Of a stretch of 64,000 bases of DNA, positions 1-10,044 are shown in pieces. The notes beneath the pieces were generated by a model, which was not told where the DNA came from, did not search any database, and was given only the letters and a program-made list of their open reading frames with translations. Location: positions 62,001-126,000 of the forward strand of contig CALGIJ010000025.1 in assembly GCA_937915545.1 (NCBI GenBank), read 5' to 3'. Positions within the stretch are counted from its first letter, which is position 1; every line of letters begins with the position of its first letter. The stretch is from an uncultured Desulfobacterales bacterium (GTDB lineage: Bacteria; Desulfobacterota; Desulfobulbia; Desulfobulbales; Desulfocapsaceae). The translations under genes were made by a program, and so were the position numbers.

Positions 1-2430
1 GAGCAGGGCCTCGATGAGCGAACCGATGACCATGTTCTTGTTGCGCGGGTGGAAGAAGAGGTTGCTGCCGGGGTGGTAGACGCAGCATACCCCCATGCAC
101 TTGCCGCAGCGGATGCACTTGGAGATCATCGCGCTGAGCTTGGCCAGCTCGCCGTACTGGAGGAGCTTCGCCTCCAGTTCGAGGAGGTTGAAGGAGGGGG
201 TGTAGACCTTGTCGATGATCGCCGGGTCGCTGAGCATGCCGGGGTTCATCACCCCGCGCGGGTCGACTTCGCGACGGTAGCGGCGCAGCTCGTCGAGGCG
301 CCTCTCGTCGAGAAACTTCATTTTTGTGATGCCGATGCCGTGCTCGCCGCTGACCACCCCGCCGAGCTCGACCGCCTTGGTCATGACGTCCTCGGCGGTT
401 TTCTCGGCGCGTTTCATCATCTCGCGGTCATTGGAGAAGACCGGGATGTTGACGTGGATGTTGCCGTCGCCGGCGTGCATGTGGGTGGCGATGACGATGC
501 GCCGCGCCCGCACCCGGGTGTGGATGGCCTCGATGTCGCTGCTGACCCTGCTGTAGCCGCTGAGCAATTGCAGCAGGTCGGCGAGGAGGGTCCGGATATC
601 GACGCCCTGGCGCACTGCCTCGCGGCGGCGCAGCTGCAGCTGTTCGAGGGTGGCGCGGCACAGCTCGTTGGCCTTGGGGATCTTGGCCTCGAGCCAGTCC
701 GGGTCCTCGATGGGCTCGGCGGTCTGCAGGTAAGAGAGGATGGCTTCGATGACCTCCATCTTGTTATGGATGTCCTCGTCGATGTTGCGGGCGTCGACGA
801 AACGGGCGAACTCGGCCAGGGCCGGCAGGGGCAGGACGATGTCCTCGTTGAGCTTGAAGGCATTGGTGCGCGCGGCGATGGCGCCGAGGCGCTTGCGGTC
901 GCGCCAGAAACGCACCGCCTCGTCCTCGTCCTGGGCGATGAACAGCTCGGTGTTGCCGTAGGGGGCGAGCAGGGCCACCAGCCGGTCGCGACCGCGCAGC
1001 ACCTGGGCGCTGGTGTGGCCGACCATGTCGATGAGCAGGACCGCCTTGGGCTGCTCGCTGCGCGCCGCCTTGAACTTGTACTTGATGGCGCGGATGTACT
1101 CCTCGTCGAAGTGCTCCAGGGCCATGAGGGCCTCTTCGCCGCTATTGGTGAAGGCGGTGGAGATCTCGACGATGACCCGGCTGGCCTCGTCCATGTCTTC
1201 GCCATAGAATTCGAGGCAGAAGGTCATCTTCTTCTCGTAGGCCTGGTGGAGGACGAAGCGGCCGGAGGTGATCACCCCGTCGCAGCCCTCCTTCTGGAAG
1301 CCGGGCAGGCCGTTGAGGGCCTTGTTGGTGATGTCCTTCCACAGGCCCTTCTTGCGGATCTCGGTACCGGCGAGGCGCACCTCGCGCAGCAGGCGGCCCT
1401 GGGCGTCAAGCACTTCGAAGCGCATCTCGTCGTCGGGGAGGATCTTGCGCATCGGGTGGTTGACGCGCCGCACGGTGAGCAGCCCCTGGCCGGGCATGGC
1501 GATGCGGTAGGAGAGGATGTTGTCGATGGCCGTGCCCCAGAGGACGGCGGTCTTGCCGCCAGCGTTCTCGGCGATGTTGCCGCCGATGGTCGAGGCCCAG
1601 GCGCTAGTCGGGTCGGTGGCGAACACCAGGTTATGACGCGTTGCCTGGGCCATGGCGTCGCCGGTGACCACCCCGGCCTCGACGCGCAGCACCGGCACCT
1701 TGACCCCCTCGCCGAGATGGGGGAAGTCGTCCCAGGCGATGGGGTCGATGCCGGTGAGCTTTTCGGTGTTGATCATCACGCAGCCGGACTGAACCGGCAC
1801 GCTGCCGCCGGTCAGCCCGGTGCCGCCGCCGCGCGGGATGATCTTCAGCCCCAGTTCGCTGCACATCTCGATGAGCTCGCCGACCTGTTCCTCGCGTTCT
1901 GGGCGCAGCACCGCCAGGGGCAAAAAGAGGCGCCAGTCGGTGGCGTCGGTGGCGTGGCTGATCAGGGTGAAGGGGTCGAAGCGCACGTTGTCGCGGCCAA
2001 TGATCGGCGCCAGCCGTTTCATCAGGCGCTCGCGCTGGGCCGGGGCGTCGTGGATCTCCTGCTTCAGTTCGGCCAGCCGTCGACGGCACAGGGCGACCAG
2101 GCGCAGCACCTTGGCACGCCGATCTCCGCCGACGCGGCCAAGCCCGGCCGCCGCCTCGATCACCGACAGGTCCTCGGCGGCGGTGGCGAAGAAGCGCTGG
2201 CGGCGGTGCGTGGAGTCGATCAGTTCCTGGAAGAGAAAGGGGTTGCGGCGGAGGATGAAGAGGTCGCCCATGAAGCGCATCATGAGGCGTGCCGAGCGGC
2301 CGCTGATACGCTGGCTGAGCAGCTCTTCGAGGTCTTCCCAGACCTCGCTGCCAAAGAGCAGGCTGATGATCAGTTTGTCGTCTGCCGACGTGAAATTGTA
2401 GGGGATTTCCCTGAAAGTATTGTGGCTCAT
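1..2430 (-). CDS. FAD-linked oxidase / Fe-S oxidoreductase (D-lactate or glycolate dehydrogenase type), 3' end outside window
   Basis: The minus strand reads open for 810 codons from an ATG at 2430 to the left edge, so the C-terminus is missing. An N-terminal region of about 150 residues precedes a FAD_binding_4 (PCMH-type) domain with the glycine-rich stretch PRGGGTGLTGGS near residue 198. The typical C-terminal FAD-oxidase motif GGVVSGEHGIGITK lies near 692. A ferredoxin-like motif CIRCGKCMGVC near 768 starts the Fe-S part, where a CCG-domain region would normally follow. The family oxidises 2-hydroxy acids such as D-lactate or glycolate and passes electrons to Fe-S clusters; the substrate here cannot be told. 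No strong ribosome binding site was seen before the ATG. It is divergent from the glycosyltransferase gene. Confidence 0.85.
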   Translation of the reverse strand, partial: MSHNTFREIPYNFTSADDKLIISLLFGSEVWEDLEELLSQRISGRSARLMMRFMGDLFILRRNPFLFQELIDSTHRRQRFFATAAEDLSVIEAAAGLGRVGGDRRAKVLRLVALCRRRLAELKQEIHDAPAQRERLMKRLAPIIGRDNVRFDPFTLISHATDATDWRLFLPLAVLRPEREEQVGELIEMCSELGLKIIPRGGGTGLTGGSVPVQSGCVMINTEKLTGIDPIAWDDFPHLGEGVKVPVLRVEAGVVTGDAMAQATRHNLVFATDPTSAWASTIGGNIAENAGGKTAVLWGTAIDNILSYRIAMPGQGLLTVRRVNHPMRKILPDDEMRFEVLDAQGRLLREVRLAGTEIRKKGLWKDITNKALNGLPGFQKEGCDGVITSGRFVLHQAYEKKMTFCLEFYGEDMDEASRVIVEISTAFTNSGEEALMALEHFDEEYIRAIKYKFKAARSEQPKAVLLIDMVGHTSAQVLRGRDRLVALLAPYGNTELFIAQDEDEAVRFWRDRKRLGAIAARTNAFKLNEDIVLPLPALAEFARFVDARNIDEDIHNKMEVIEAILSYLQTAEPIEDPDWLEAKIPKANELCRATLEQLQLRRREAVRQGVDIRTLLADLLQLLSGYSRVSSDIEAIHTRVRARRIVIATHMHAGDGNIHVNIPVFSNDREMMKRAEKTAEDVMTKAVELGGVVSGEHGIGITKMKFLDERRLDELRRYRREVDPRGVMNPGMLSDPAIIDKVYTPSFNLLELEAKLLQYGELAKLSAMISKCIRCGKCMGVCCVYHPGSNLFFHPRNKNMVIGSLIEALL

Positions 2431-2800
2431 GATGCTGGGGTGAGAGTGGTGGAGTTCCCGCGGCGAGGCCCTGCCAGGGCCGACCGCGCAAAGGGCGTGC
2501 CGGAGCGTGCCGGGCACGGCCGTGCGGGTGATCCTGGGAGGTGTCGCGGGGGGAAAGGGGGTGAGAAGGCTGCCTAAATCGCCTTTTTACCATGTTCACC
2601 GATTATTGCCAGACTTTTGTCGCCAGGCCGCCGGCAGGGGGTGGTGGTCGCCATGTCTTGAGGCGCGGCCACTTTGCCGTTGTCCTCTCGGGCTGCTGCC
2701 GGGTATGCTCGCTGGCGGAAGTGGCGGCCGCGGGGCGCAACACCATGCACCACTGCGCCGCCGGCGGCGTGCTTGCCGTCACCATCGTCCGGGGGCATTC
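2431..2800. other. Divergent intergenic region, no recognisable element
   Basis: About 370 bases separate two divergent genes. It is G-rich near 2540-2570 and must hold the promoters of both, but I could not assign convincing -35/-10 pairs, a terminator or a repeat. Confidence 0.4.
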
Positions 2801-3961
2801 ATGGATGGGTTCACGCTGTTCAGTCTTATCGTCTCGACGCTGATTCTCTACGCCTGCCTGGTGGTGGCCCTTGGGGCGCGCCAGCTGGGTCGCCTCGAGG
2901 AGGTCGCGCCGCTGCAGGGGGATCGTCTGCCACGGGTGTCGGTGATCGTCCCAGCCTGCAACGAGCGGGAGAAGATCGGCGACGGTCTGCGCTCCCTCCT
3001 CTCTCAGGACTATGCCAATCTCGACATCGTCGTCATCGACGACCGCTCCAGCGACGGCACCGGCGAGGTGGTGCGAGGCCTTCAGGCCGAGTGGCCGACA
3101 TTGCGCCTCGTTACCGTCACCACTCTGCCCGAAGGCTGGCTTGGCAAGAGCCACGCCCTGCAGACCGGCGCCGACCTCGCCGACGGCGACTATCTGCTCT
3201 TCACCGATGCCGACGTGGTCATGGCGCCCTCCACCCTGCGGCGGGCCATCGCCCACATGCAGGAGGCCAACCTCGACCACCTGCCGCTGATCTTTTCCAC
3301 CAAAGGAGGCACGGCGTTGTTCGACTGCCTCGTTCTCGAGCTTGGCCTTGGCCTGCTGTTCGCCTTTCGCCCCTGGCGGGTGAAGGAAGGGGGTAGCCCC
3401 TTCTTCATGGGCGTCGGGGCCTTCAATCTGCTGCGCCGCTCGGCCTATGAGAGTATCGGCGGCCACCGTCGCTTCGCCATGCACCCCATCGACGACGTCA
3501 TGCTCGGCAAGCTCGTCAAGGAGCGTGGCCTGCGCCAGGACTGCCTGCTGGCGCAGCAGCATGTCGTCGTTCCCTGGTACGCCACCGTCGGCGAGATGGC
3601 TGGCGGCCTTGAAAAGAACGGCTTCGCTTTTCTCCATTACCGGCTGTGGCTGGTGCCGCTGCTGGTGGCGGTGCTGCTGGTCGGCAATGTTTTGCCCTTG
3701 TGGGGGGCAGTGTTCGCCGAGGGCCTGGCGCGGCTGGCCTGGGTGGCGGCGTTGGCCGCCAAGCTGGTCCTCTTCGCCTTCGGCCTGTCCGCTCTCGGGC
3801 GCTCGTTGCGGTATATGCCTGGGGCGCTGCTCACCCCCTACCTGACCCTCTACATTCTCGTCCGCTCCGCCCTGGTGGTGGCAAAGGCGGGGGGCATCCG
3901 CTGGCGCGGCAGGTTCTACCCGCTCTCTCTCTTGAAAAAAAGCCGGCCGCTCTTCTGGTAA
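2801..3961 (+). CDS. Membrane-anchored family 2 glycosyltransferase
   Basis: A 386-residue protein. An N-terminal membrane segment (about residues 1-22) is followed by a GT-A nucleotide-sugar domain beginning PRVSVIVPACNERE. It has an acidic IDDRSSDGT motif, the metal-binding TDADVVM motif near residue 135, and HPIDDVMLGKLV near 228 as the likely catalytic acid region. Several hydrophobic segments follow (about 280-375). The arrangement resembles the HpnB-like hopanoid-associated or CrtQ-like glycosyltransferases, so a lipid acceptor is plausible but not shown. The ATG at 2801 was chosen because the domain starts just after it; the frame stays open upstream but gives no family-like sequence. 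Confidence 0.8.
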   Translation: MDGFTLFSLIVSTLILYACLVVALGARQLGRLEEVAPLQGDRLPRVSVIVPACNEREKIGDGLRSLLSQDYANLDIVVIDDRSSDGTGEVVRGLQAEWPTLRLVTVTTLPEGWLGKSHALQTGADLADGDYLLFTDADVVMAPSTLRRAIAHMQEANLDHLPLIFSTKGGTALFDCLVLELGLGLLFAFRPWRVKEGGSPFFMGVGAFNLLRRSAYESIGGHRRFAMHPIDDVMLGKLVKERGLRQDCLLAQQHVVVPWYATVGEMAGGLEKNGFAFLHYRLWLVPLLVAVLLVGNVLPLWGAVFAEGLARLAWVAALAAKLVLFAFGLSALGRSLRYMPGALLTPYLTLYILVRSALVVAKAGGIRWRGRFYPLSLLKKSRPLFW

Positions 3962-4092
3962 GCGGAATATGGGAAAAATTCCTTTTCTGGTTTAGGGACT
4001 TGCATGTACAATGGGAAGGAGCCGGGGGTGCCATCCCCTTGGGCCATGGATCATGGGGAGGAACTGTCCACGGTGGCGGGAAGAGGGGAGAG

Positions 4093-6189
4093 ATGAATAC
4101 ACTGGAACGGCTCATGGCCGAAAATGCCGTCCTCCGCGAGCGGTTGCAGCGTCTCGAGGCCTCGGCCCACGCCCACGGGGAGAGTGTGGACGGGGATGCG
4201 AAAAGGGACAGTGGCGCGGCGCGCTACCGCAACCTCTACATGATGATGCAGCTGATGGCCAACACCGTCCCCGACATGCTCTGGGCCAAAGACCTCGAGG
4301 ATCGGTATCTCTTTGCCAACAGGGCCATCCGTGAGCGGCTGCTCATGTGCCGCCCGGGGGAGAGCCCCATCGGCAAGACCGATCTCTTCTTCGCTGAGCG
4401 CGAACGGCGTGAAGGGTATGAGCATACCTTCGGCGAGATCTGCGTCAACTCCGACCAGGGGGTGAAGCGGAACCGTCACGCCGGGCGCTTTCTCGAAGAC
4501 GGCCTGGTGCGTGGCGTCTATCTCGCCCTCGAGGTGCACAAGGCGCCACTCTTCGACGATGACGGCAACCTCATCGGCACCGTCGGCGCCGGCCGTGACG
4601 TCACCGCCGAGATGGCTACCACCAGAGCCCTGCAGGAGAGCGAGGCGCGTTATCGCCTGCTGGCCGAGAATGTCGGCGATGTCATCTGGATGGCCGACCG
4701 CGATTTCACCCCCCTCTATGTCACCCCTTCGGTGCTGACGATGTCCGGCTACAGTCCGGAAGAATTCCTCGCCATGCCCTTCGATAGCCATATCGCTCCG
4801 GAGTCGCAGCGCAGGTATTGGCGCATGCGCCAACGGGTCGATCGCTGCCTGCTTTCCGGAGAACCGGTTTCGGCCGGGTTTTTCACCTGTCGCTGTCTGC
4901 GCAAGGACGGTTCGTTCTTCTGGGTGGAACTGGTCACCACGCCGTTTTTCTCCGCCGAGGGCGAGGTGCAGGGCTTCACCGGGGTCATTCGTGACATCAG
5001 CCGGCGGGTGGAAGAGCAGCGGGAACTGAAAGAGGCGAAGCGGGCGGCGCTGGAAGCGAGCCGAAGCAAGTCGGAGTTTCTGGCCAACATGAGTCACGAG
5101 ATCCGCACCCCGATGAATGGCGTCCTCGGGGTGCTGCAGCTGCTCCGCGAAACAGGGCTCGACGAGGGGCAGCGCCGCTACGTCGACATCGCCCTGGCTT
5201 CGGGCAATACACTCCTGCGCATCATCAGCGACATCCTCGACTTCTCCAAGATCGAGGCGGGCAAGGTGCTGCTCACCCCGGAAGCCGTGTCGGTGGGGCC
5301 GCTGCTCCGCTCGACGGTGGAGTCATTCGCCACCATGATCGATACCGACAAAGTGGGCGTGTCGGTAGTCATTGACCAGGAAGTGCCGGAGATCGTTGTC
5401 ACCGACGGCTGGCGCCTCAAGCAGATCCTCTATAACCTCATCGGCAATGCCGTCAAGTTCACTGCACGGGGTTCCATTGCCGTCTCTCTGCGCCTCGCCG
5501 CGCCGGCCGCGGAGGGACGGGCTGCTCTCGAGTTCTCGGTCGCCGACAGTGGTGTCGGCGTCGACGAGGGGCTGGTGGAACGCCTCTTCGAGCCCTTCGT
5601 GCAGGCGGACGGCAGCTATCGCCGCCGCTTCGGCGGCACCGGGCTGGGGCTGAGCATTGTCCGCAACCTGGTGCGGCTGATGGGCGGCGAGGTGCGCCTG
5701 GCCAGCACCCCCGGGCGGGGTACCACCGTCACCTTCACCGTATCAGTCGATATCGGCGCCGGGCAGAAGCAACCGTTGCTCTGCGAGCCAGCCGCGAGAC
5801 GCGAAGGTCTCAGGGTGCTGGTGGTCGAGGACGAAGGCATCAACGCTATGGTCATCACCGCCATGCTCGACAAGCTTGGCCACCAGGTCGAGGTGGTCGA
5901 CAACGGGCGGATGGCGTTGCGCAAACTGGCGGGGGCGGCGTATGATTGCGTCTTCATGGATATCCAGATGCCGGAGATGGACGGCGTGGAGACCACCGAG
6001 GCGATTCGCTCCGGGCAGGGCGGCGTCAATGCCGGGGTGGTCATTGTCGCTCTCACCGCCCACTCGATGAAAGGCGATCGCGAGAAGTTTCTCGCCGCCG
6101 GCATGGACGACTATCTCGCCAAGCCCATCGAGATGGAGCGTCTGCAGGCGGTGCTCGACCGCTGCTTCACCACCGCCCGGCCCCGCTGA
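4093..6189 (+). CDS. Hybrid sensor histidine kinase with two PAS domains and a receiver domain
   Basis: A 698-residue cytoplasmic-looking protein. A short coiled N-terminus is followed by PAS 1 (about 50-180), PAS 2 (about 185-310), a HisKA domain with the H-box SEFLANMSHEIRTPMNG (phospho-acceptor His335), and a HATPase_c domain with NLIGNAVKF and the G1/G2 boxes. A C-terminal receiver has VVEDEG, phospho-acceptor Asp623 in FMDIQMPEMDG and the conserved Lys in LAKPIEM. No transmembrane segment is evident. No separate response regulator or output gene is adjacent, so the phosphorelay partner and signal are unknown. The ATG at 4093 follows a purine-rich stretch, gaggggagag. Confidence 0.9.
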   Translation: MNTLERLMAENAVLRERLQRLEASAHAHGESVDGDAKRDSGAARYRNLYMMMQLMANTVPDMLWAKDLEDRYLFANRAIRERLLMCRPGESPIGKTDLFFAERERREGYEHTFGEICVNSDQGVKRNRHAGRFLEDGLVRGVYLALEVHKAPLFDDDGNLIGTVGAGRDVTAEMATTRALQESEARYRLLAENVGDVIWMADRDFTPLYVTPSVLTMSGYSPEEFLAMPFDSHIAPESQRRYWRMRQRVDRCLLSGEPVSAGFFTCRCLRKDGSFFWVELVTTPFFSAEGEVQGFTGVIRDISRRVEEQRELKEAKRAALEASRSKSEFLANMSHEIRTPMNGVLGVLQLLRETGLDEGQRRYVDIALASGNTLLRIISDILDFSKIEAGKVLLTPEAVSVGPLLRSTVESFATMIDTDKVGVSVVIDQEVPEIVVTDGWRLKQILYNLIGNAVKFTARGSIAVSLRLAAPAAEGRAALEFSVADSGVGVDEGLVERLFEPFVQADGSYRRRFGGTGLGLSIVRNLVRLMGGEVRLASTPGRGTTVTFTVSVDIGAGQKQPLLCEPAARREGLRVLVVEDEGINAMVITAMLDKLGHQVEVVDNGRMALRKLAGAAYDCVFMDIQMPEMDGVETTEAIRSGQGGVNAGVVIVALTAHSMKGDREKFLAAGMDDYLAKPIEMERLQAVLDRCFTTARPR

Positions 6190-6328
6190 GGGGGCGCCAT
6201 CCTTCGTTTTCTCTTGCCCCGAGGGCGAGGCCGCGGTAAGTATCCACTTCCCGCCCGGCCCTTCGCAACGGCGCCGGGCGCACTCTCATTTCCTCAGACC
6301 TCAGCAGGCGAAGGCAGGGACTACGCTC

Positions 6329-7537
6329 ATGAATATATTGGTCATCAATTCCGGCAGCTCCTCGATCAAATTCCAGCTCCTCGACATGGTTGCCGAGAAG
6401 GTGCTCGCCTCTGGGTTGGTCGAGCGCATCGGCGAGGCCGTCGGACGCATCAAATGCACCCTGCGGCCGGGCACCGGGGATGAGCGGGTGGTGGTTCGCG
6501 AGAACCACATCGCCGATCATACCAGCGGCATGCGCCTGGCAGTGGAGATTCTCACCGACGCAGCCGACGGCGTCATCGCCCGGCCCGCGGATGTCACCGC
6601 CATCGGCCACCGTGTCGTCCACGGCGGGGAAGACTTTCACCGGCCGACGGTCATCGACGACCGGGTCCTGGCGGCCATCGCCAACAACGTGCCGCTGGCG
6701 CCTCTGCATAACCCGGCCAACCTCGCCGGCATCAGGGTGGCTCAGGAGCTCTTCCCCCAGGCGGTGCAGGTGGCGGTCTTCGACACCGCCTTCCACCAGA
6801 CCATCCCCGCCCATGCCTACCACTACGCCATCCCTTATCGTCTCTACGAAGAGGAGCGCATCCGCCGTTACGGCTTCCACGGCACCTCCCATAAATACGT
6901 GGCGGGGGAGTGCGCCCGGGCCATGGGCCGTCCTCTCGCCGAGCTCAACATCATCTCCATCCACCTCGGCAACGGCTGTTCCATGGCCGCGGTGGCCGGC
7001 GGCCGCAGCCTCGACTGCACCCTCGGCTTCACCCCTCTGGAGGGCTTGGTCATGGGGACGCGCAGCGGCGACCTCGACCCGGCCATCCACGCCTATCTCG
7101 CCCGCAACTGCGGCATGGATATCGAGGCCATCGACACCCTGCTCAACAAGGAATCGGGGCTCAAGGGCCTGTGTGGCTTGAACGACATGCGCGATATCCA
7201 CGCCGCCATCGCTGCCGGAGACCAGCGGGCCATGCTCGCCCTGGAAGTGCAGACCTATCGCAATAAAAAATACATTGGCGCCTATACCGCCGTCCTTGGC
7301 CGTGTCGATGCCATCGTCTTTACCGCCGGCATCGGCGAAAACGATGCCGTAACCAGGGCCAAGAGCCTGGCAGGGCTGGAACCCTTCGGCATCGTCCTCG
7401 ACGACGAGAAGAACCGCCGCCCCGGAAGTGGCCCGTCCCTGCTCAGCCATGGCACGAGCCGCGTCCAGGTGTGGGTGATTCCCACCAACGAGGAACTGGC
7501 CATCGCCCGCGAGACGAGGGCGGTGGTGGCAGGCTGA
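6329..7537 (+). CDS. ackA: Acetate kinase
   Basis: A 402-residue protein, the usual length for acetate kinase. It converts acetate and ATP to acetyl phosphate and ADP, reversibly. Seen in sequence: the start MNILVINSGSSSIKFQL (adenosine/phosphate-1 region), VFDTAFHQTIP, RRYGFHGTSHKYV, the loop HLGNGCSMAA, GTRSGDLDP and the C-terminal FTAGIGENDAVTR. No phosphotransacetylase gene is next to it. With the acetyl-CoA synthase genes downstream it would allow ATP formation from acetyl-CoA or acetate activation. Confidence 0.97.
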   Translation: MNILVINSGSSSIKFQLLDMVAEKVLASGLVERIGEAVGRIKCTLRPGTGDERVVVRENHIADHTSGMRLAVEILTDAADGVIARPADVTAIGHRVVHGGEDFHRPTVIDDRVLAAIANNVPLAPLHNPANLAGIRVAQELFPQAVQVAVFDTAFHQTIPAHAYHYAIPYRLYEEERIRRYGFHGTSHKYVAGECARAMGRPLAELNIISIHLGNGCSMAAVAGGRSLDCTLGFTPLEGLVMGTRSGDLDPAIHAYLARNCGMDIEAIDTLLNKESGLKGLCGLNDMRDIHAAIAAGDQRAMLALEVQTYRNKKYIGAYTAVLGRVDAIVFTAGIGENDAVTRAKSLAGLEPFGIVLDDEKNRRPGSGPSLLSHGTSRVQVWVIPTNEELAIARETRAVVAG

Positions 7538-7591
7538 GGAAGGCGGCGGCTGGCGCGGCGACAGGAGGCGGGCGGCCTGGCCGCTCTCTTC

Positions 7592-9376
7592 TCAGATCGT
7601 GGCTGAAGGCGGCGCCTGGTGTGGTTGGCCGATTTTGAAGCGGTTGAGGTGGCGGTAGAGCTCGAGCAACCTGCGGTGTTCCGCCGATAGCTCCGACCAG
7701 CGGCGGGCAAAGGGCAGCCCGGGAAAACGGATGGTGCCGGCGAGGGCATCTTCCGCCATGGCGATATCCCCGTCCCCGTGACGCAGGGAAAGGGCATGGC
7801 GGAAGTCGGCGGACGACTGCCCGGCAAGGCGAAAGCCGAGCAGGGCGACGAGAAGTCGGTAGAGGCGGTGCCGCGCGGCGGGCAGACTGGCATGGTCGAC
7901 CACCCAGCGGCACCAGAGGAGGGCATCTTCCGTTTGGCCGAGGGCCAGGTGCAGCATGGCCTTGAGCTCGCCGAGGCGCAATTCGTGCCAGGGGGAGTCG
8001 GAGGCGAAGGAGACGCCGATGACCTCGCCGATGAGCCGTTCCTCGCCAAGACCCAGTTCCTCGAGCTCGTCGAGGACGAGGTGGAGCCCATCCTGGTCGA
8101 GGGTCGGCAGCTCGAGAAGGCGCCGGCGCAGCATGGCGCCGCCGGCGCGATTGCCGTAGAAGAGGTCGTCGAGGGGATAGATCTCTGAGATCCCGGGGAC
8201 GATGATACGGCAGGTGTAGATGCCGCAGTGGCGATATTCGGCACGATAGGCCGTGGCCCCCGAGGCGGTGACGATGTCCAGCAGCCGCGCGAACTCCTGC
8301 CCGGTCGGCCCGGTGAAGTCCCAGGGGGTGAAGGGGTGGTCGGGGCGGTCGCGGAACATCGACCAGGCCAGCAGGCCGTCCGAGTCGATGAAATGGCTCT
8401 CCAGGTTGAAAGGGTCGGCGACGAGGGCGAGGTCGTGCTCGGGCTCGTGAAAGCTCTTTAAGGCCGACAAGGTGCGGCCCTGGAGGAGCTCGCTCAGTGT
8501 TCGCTCGACGGCTACCGCAAAGCGCAGCGAGGCGCCGAAGGCGGCGAAGACCCCGCCGCTGTCCGGGTCGGTGAGCAAGGCGCAGATCACCGGGAAGCGC
8601 CCGCCGAGGGAGGCGTCCTTGACGCGCACCCGGTAGCCGGCAGCCTCCAGACGGGAAAGGGTGTGGAGGATCGCCGGATGGCGGCGGAGATGCTCGGCCG
8701 GCACATCGGGCAGGCTGATGCCGTTTGCGATGATGAGATTCTTGGCATGGCGCTCGCAGATCTCCGCCAGGGCCTGGGCTCCTGCCTCGGCGGGGCTGTT
8801 GCCGGCAGCCATGCCGTTGCTGACGTAGAGCGTATTGAGCAGGCTGACCGGGAAATAGACCTGCTTGCCTGTCTTGAGATTGACGAAGGGCAGGGCGGCG
8901 ATGCCCGGCCGGGTGACGTCGGTGTTAAGATCGCGCAGCTGGTGCAGGGTCAGTTCCCCCCGCGGGTCGTAGAACCGCCACAGCTCCCTGTTGAGCAGCG
9001 GGCTGCCGTCGGCGGCCTTCTTCTTGACGCTCTTTCCGGTATTCTCGAACCACTTTTCCTGCGGGTAGAAGAGAAAGGGCTGGTCGAGGTCTTCGTCGAG
9101 AAACATATCGGCGAAGAAGAAGTTGGTGGCGAGTCGCTCGCAGAACTCCCCGAGGGCGCTGGCCAGCGCCGCATTGCGGGTGGCGCCCTTGCCGTTGCTG
9201 CACAGCAAGGGGGACTGTCGGCAGCGCAGGTGCAGCGACCAGCAGTGTGGCGCCGGGTTGCGCCAGGAGACGGCTTCGGTTTCCAGTCCCATGGCGAGCA
9301 GCTGCCGCTGGCAGAGGGCGATGGTTTGGTCGAGGTGGGCGTCTTTCCCCGGGGGAGGTGCGGTTGTTGGTGGCAT
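7592..9376 (-). CDS. ycaO: YcaO-type protein (S12 methylthiotransferase accessory factor-like)
   Basis: A 594-residue protein, close to the length of E. coli YcaO. The YcaO domain covers the first two thirds. It shows the ATP-binding segments GKGATRNAALASALGEFCER and AGAQALAEICERHAKN, then FAAFGASLRFAVAVERTLSE. The C-terminal part after about residue 420 is helical and TPR-like, as in E. coli YcaO, which is linked to beta-methylthiolation of ribosomal protein S12. YcaO enzymes activate backbone amides with ATP. There is no RiPP precursor or rimO gene beside it, so the specific role is inferred. It is convergent with ackA. Confidence 0.85.
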   Translation of the reverse strand: MPPTTAPPPGKDAHLDQTIALCQRQLLAMGLETEAVSWRNPAPHCWSLHLRCRQSPLLCSNGKGATRNAALASALGEFCERLATNFFFADMFLDEDLDQPFLFYPQEKWFENTGKSVKKKAADGSPLLNRELWRFYDPRGELTLHQLRDLNTDVTRPGIAALPFVNLKTGKQVYFPVSLLNTLYVSNGMAAGNSPAEAGAQALAEICERHAKNLIIANGISLPDVPAEHLRRHPAILHTLSRLEAAGYRVRVKDASLGGRFPVICALLTDPDSGGVFAAFGASLRFAVAVERTLSELLQGRTLSALKSFHEPEHDLALVADPFNLESHFIDSDGLLAWSMFRDRPDHPFTPWDFTGPTGQEFARLLDIVTASGATAYRAEYRHCGIYTCRIIVPGISEIYPLDDLFYGNRAGGAMLRRRLLELPTLDQDGLHLVLDELEELGLGEERLIGEVIGVSFASDSPWHELRLGELKAMLHLALGQTEDALLWCRWVVDHASLPAARHRLYRLLVALLGFRLAGQSSADFRHALSLRHGDGDIAMAEDALAGTIRFPGLPFARRWSELSAEHRRLLELYRHLNRFKIGQPHQAPPSATI

Positions 9377-9640
9377 CGGCTAGCTCGTGGTGACGGCGAT
9401 TGCGGCGCTTTGGGCGGTCGGTGGAGGGGCAGGGTTGCCACAGTACCATGTGGTGCTCCGGGCAGCAATCGGCAAACACCTGCGGAGGCGTTCAAGGCGA
9501 CGATGCCGGCTGCCAAATTGGCTGGAATGGATCGGTAACACAAGCCTGGTGGTTTGTGCACATTGGGCGTGATGTGCGCCAAACAAACTATAGCAGCTGT
9601 TTGAAATTTTTGATGCAAATTTATCACAAAGTAGGGTTGC

Positions 9641-9850
9641 ATGGACGAAATAAATAGCCCGGGCGACGAGAAGGCCCGCTGTAAAAACCATCCCGCTCGG
9701 GAAAGCGTATATTTTTGTTCGAAATATAAGTACCCGCTCTGTGAAGAATGTGCGCGATGCCCCGATCCAGAGCTCTACTGCAAGTTTCGCAGTTCCTGTA
9801 TCATTCATTTTCTCGAGAAGGAAAGGCGCGCTGGTAACGGTTTGAAGTAA
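9641..9850 (+). CDS. Small cysteine-rich protein, putative zinc-binding
   Basis: A 69-residue protein of unknown function. It holds eight cysteines in the spacing CKNH, YFC, PLCEEC, RCPD, LYC, SSC, resembling a B-box or similar treble-clef zinc site. The sequence is clearly non-random: the cysteines are paired and a histidine follows the first. It lies upstream of the carbonyl-branch genes on the same strand. I have an impression of similar small proteins in other sulfate reducers but cannot confirm it. Translation from the ATG at 9641 has only a weak ribosome binding site. Confidence 0.6.
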   Translation: MDEINSPGDEKARCKNHPARESVYFCSKYKYPLCEECARCPDPELYCKFRSSCIIHFLEKERRAGNGLK

Positions 9851-10044
9851 TTTCCAAAGGCGCAATTTCTGGTCCGTGTTTGCACGATATGCAACAACTT
9901 TTCTTGTCAGGCGGTGTCGGCCTGGAGGAGTGGTGGTTAATGGGTCGGGCCATAAGCGCCTGGTGCAGGTTGCCTCCCGTTTTGCACAATTGTATCAATC
10001 CGAATGATATGAAATGCCATTGATCCAGAACACTTATTTGACGA

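Noticed and set aside
49..2577. 842-codon open frame on the + strand
   Set aside because: It is the antisense shadow of the FAD oxidase on the minus strand, which shows real domain motifs. High GC keeps the opposite frame open.
9377..9640. Imperfect inverted repeat near 9550-9585 as a CRP/FNR-type site
   Set aside because: Arms GTTTGTGCACAT and ATGTGCGCCAAAC match only partly, and the half-sites do not fit a known consensus with correct spacing.
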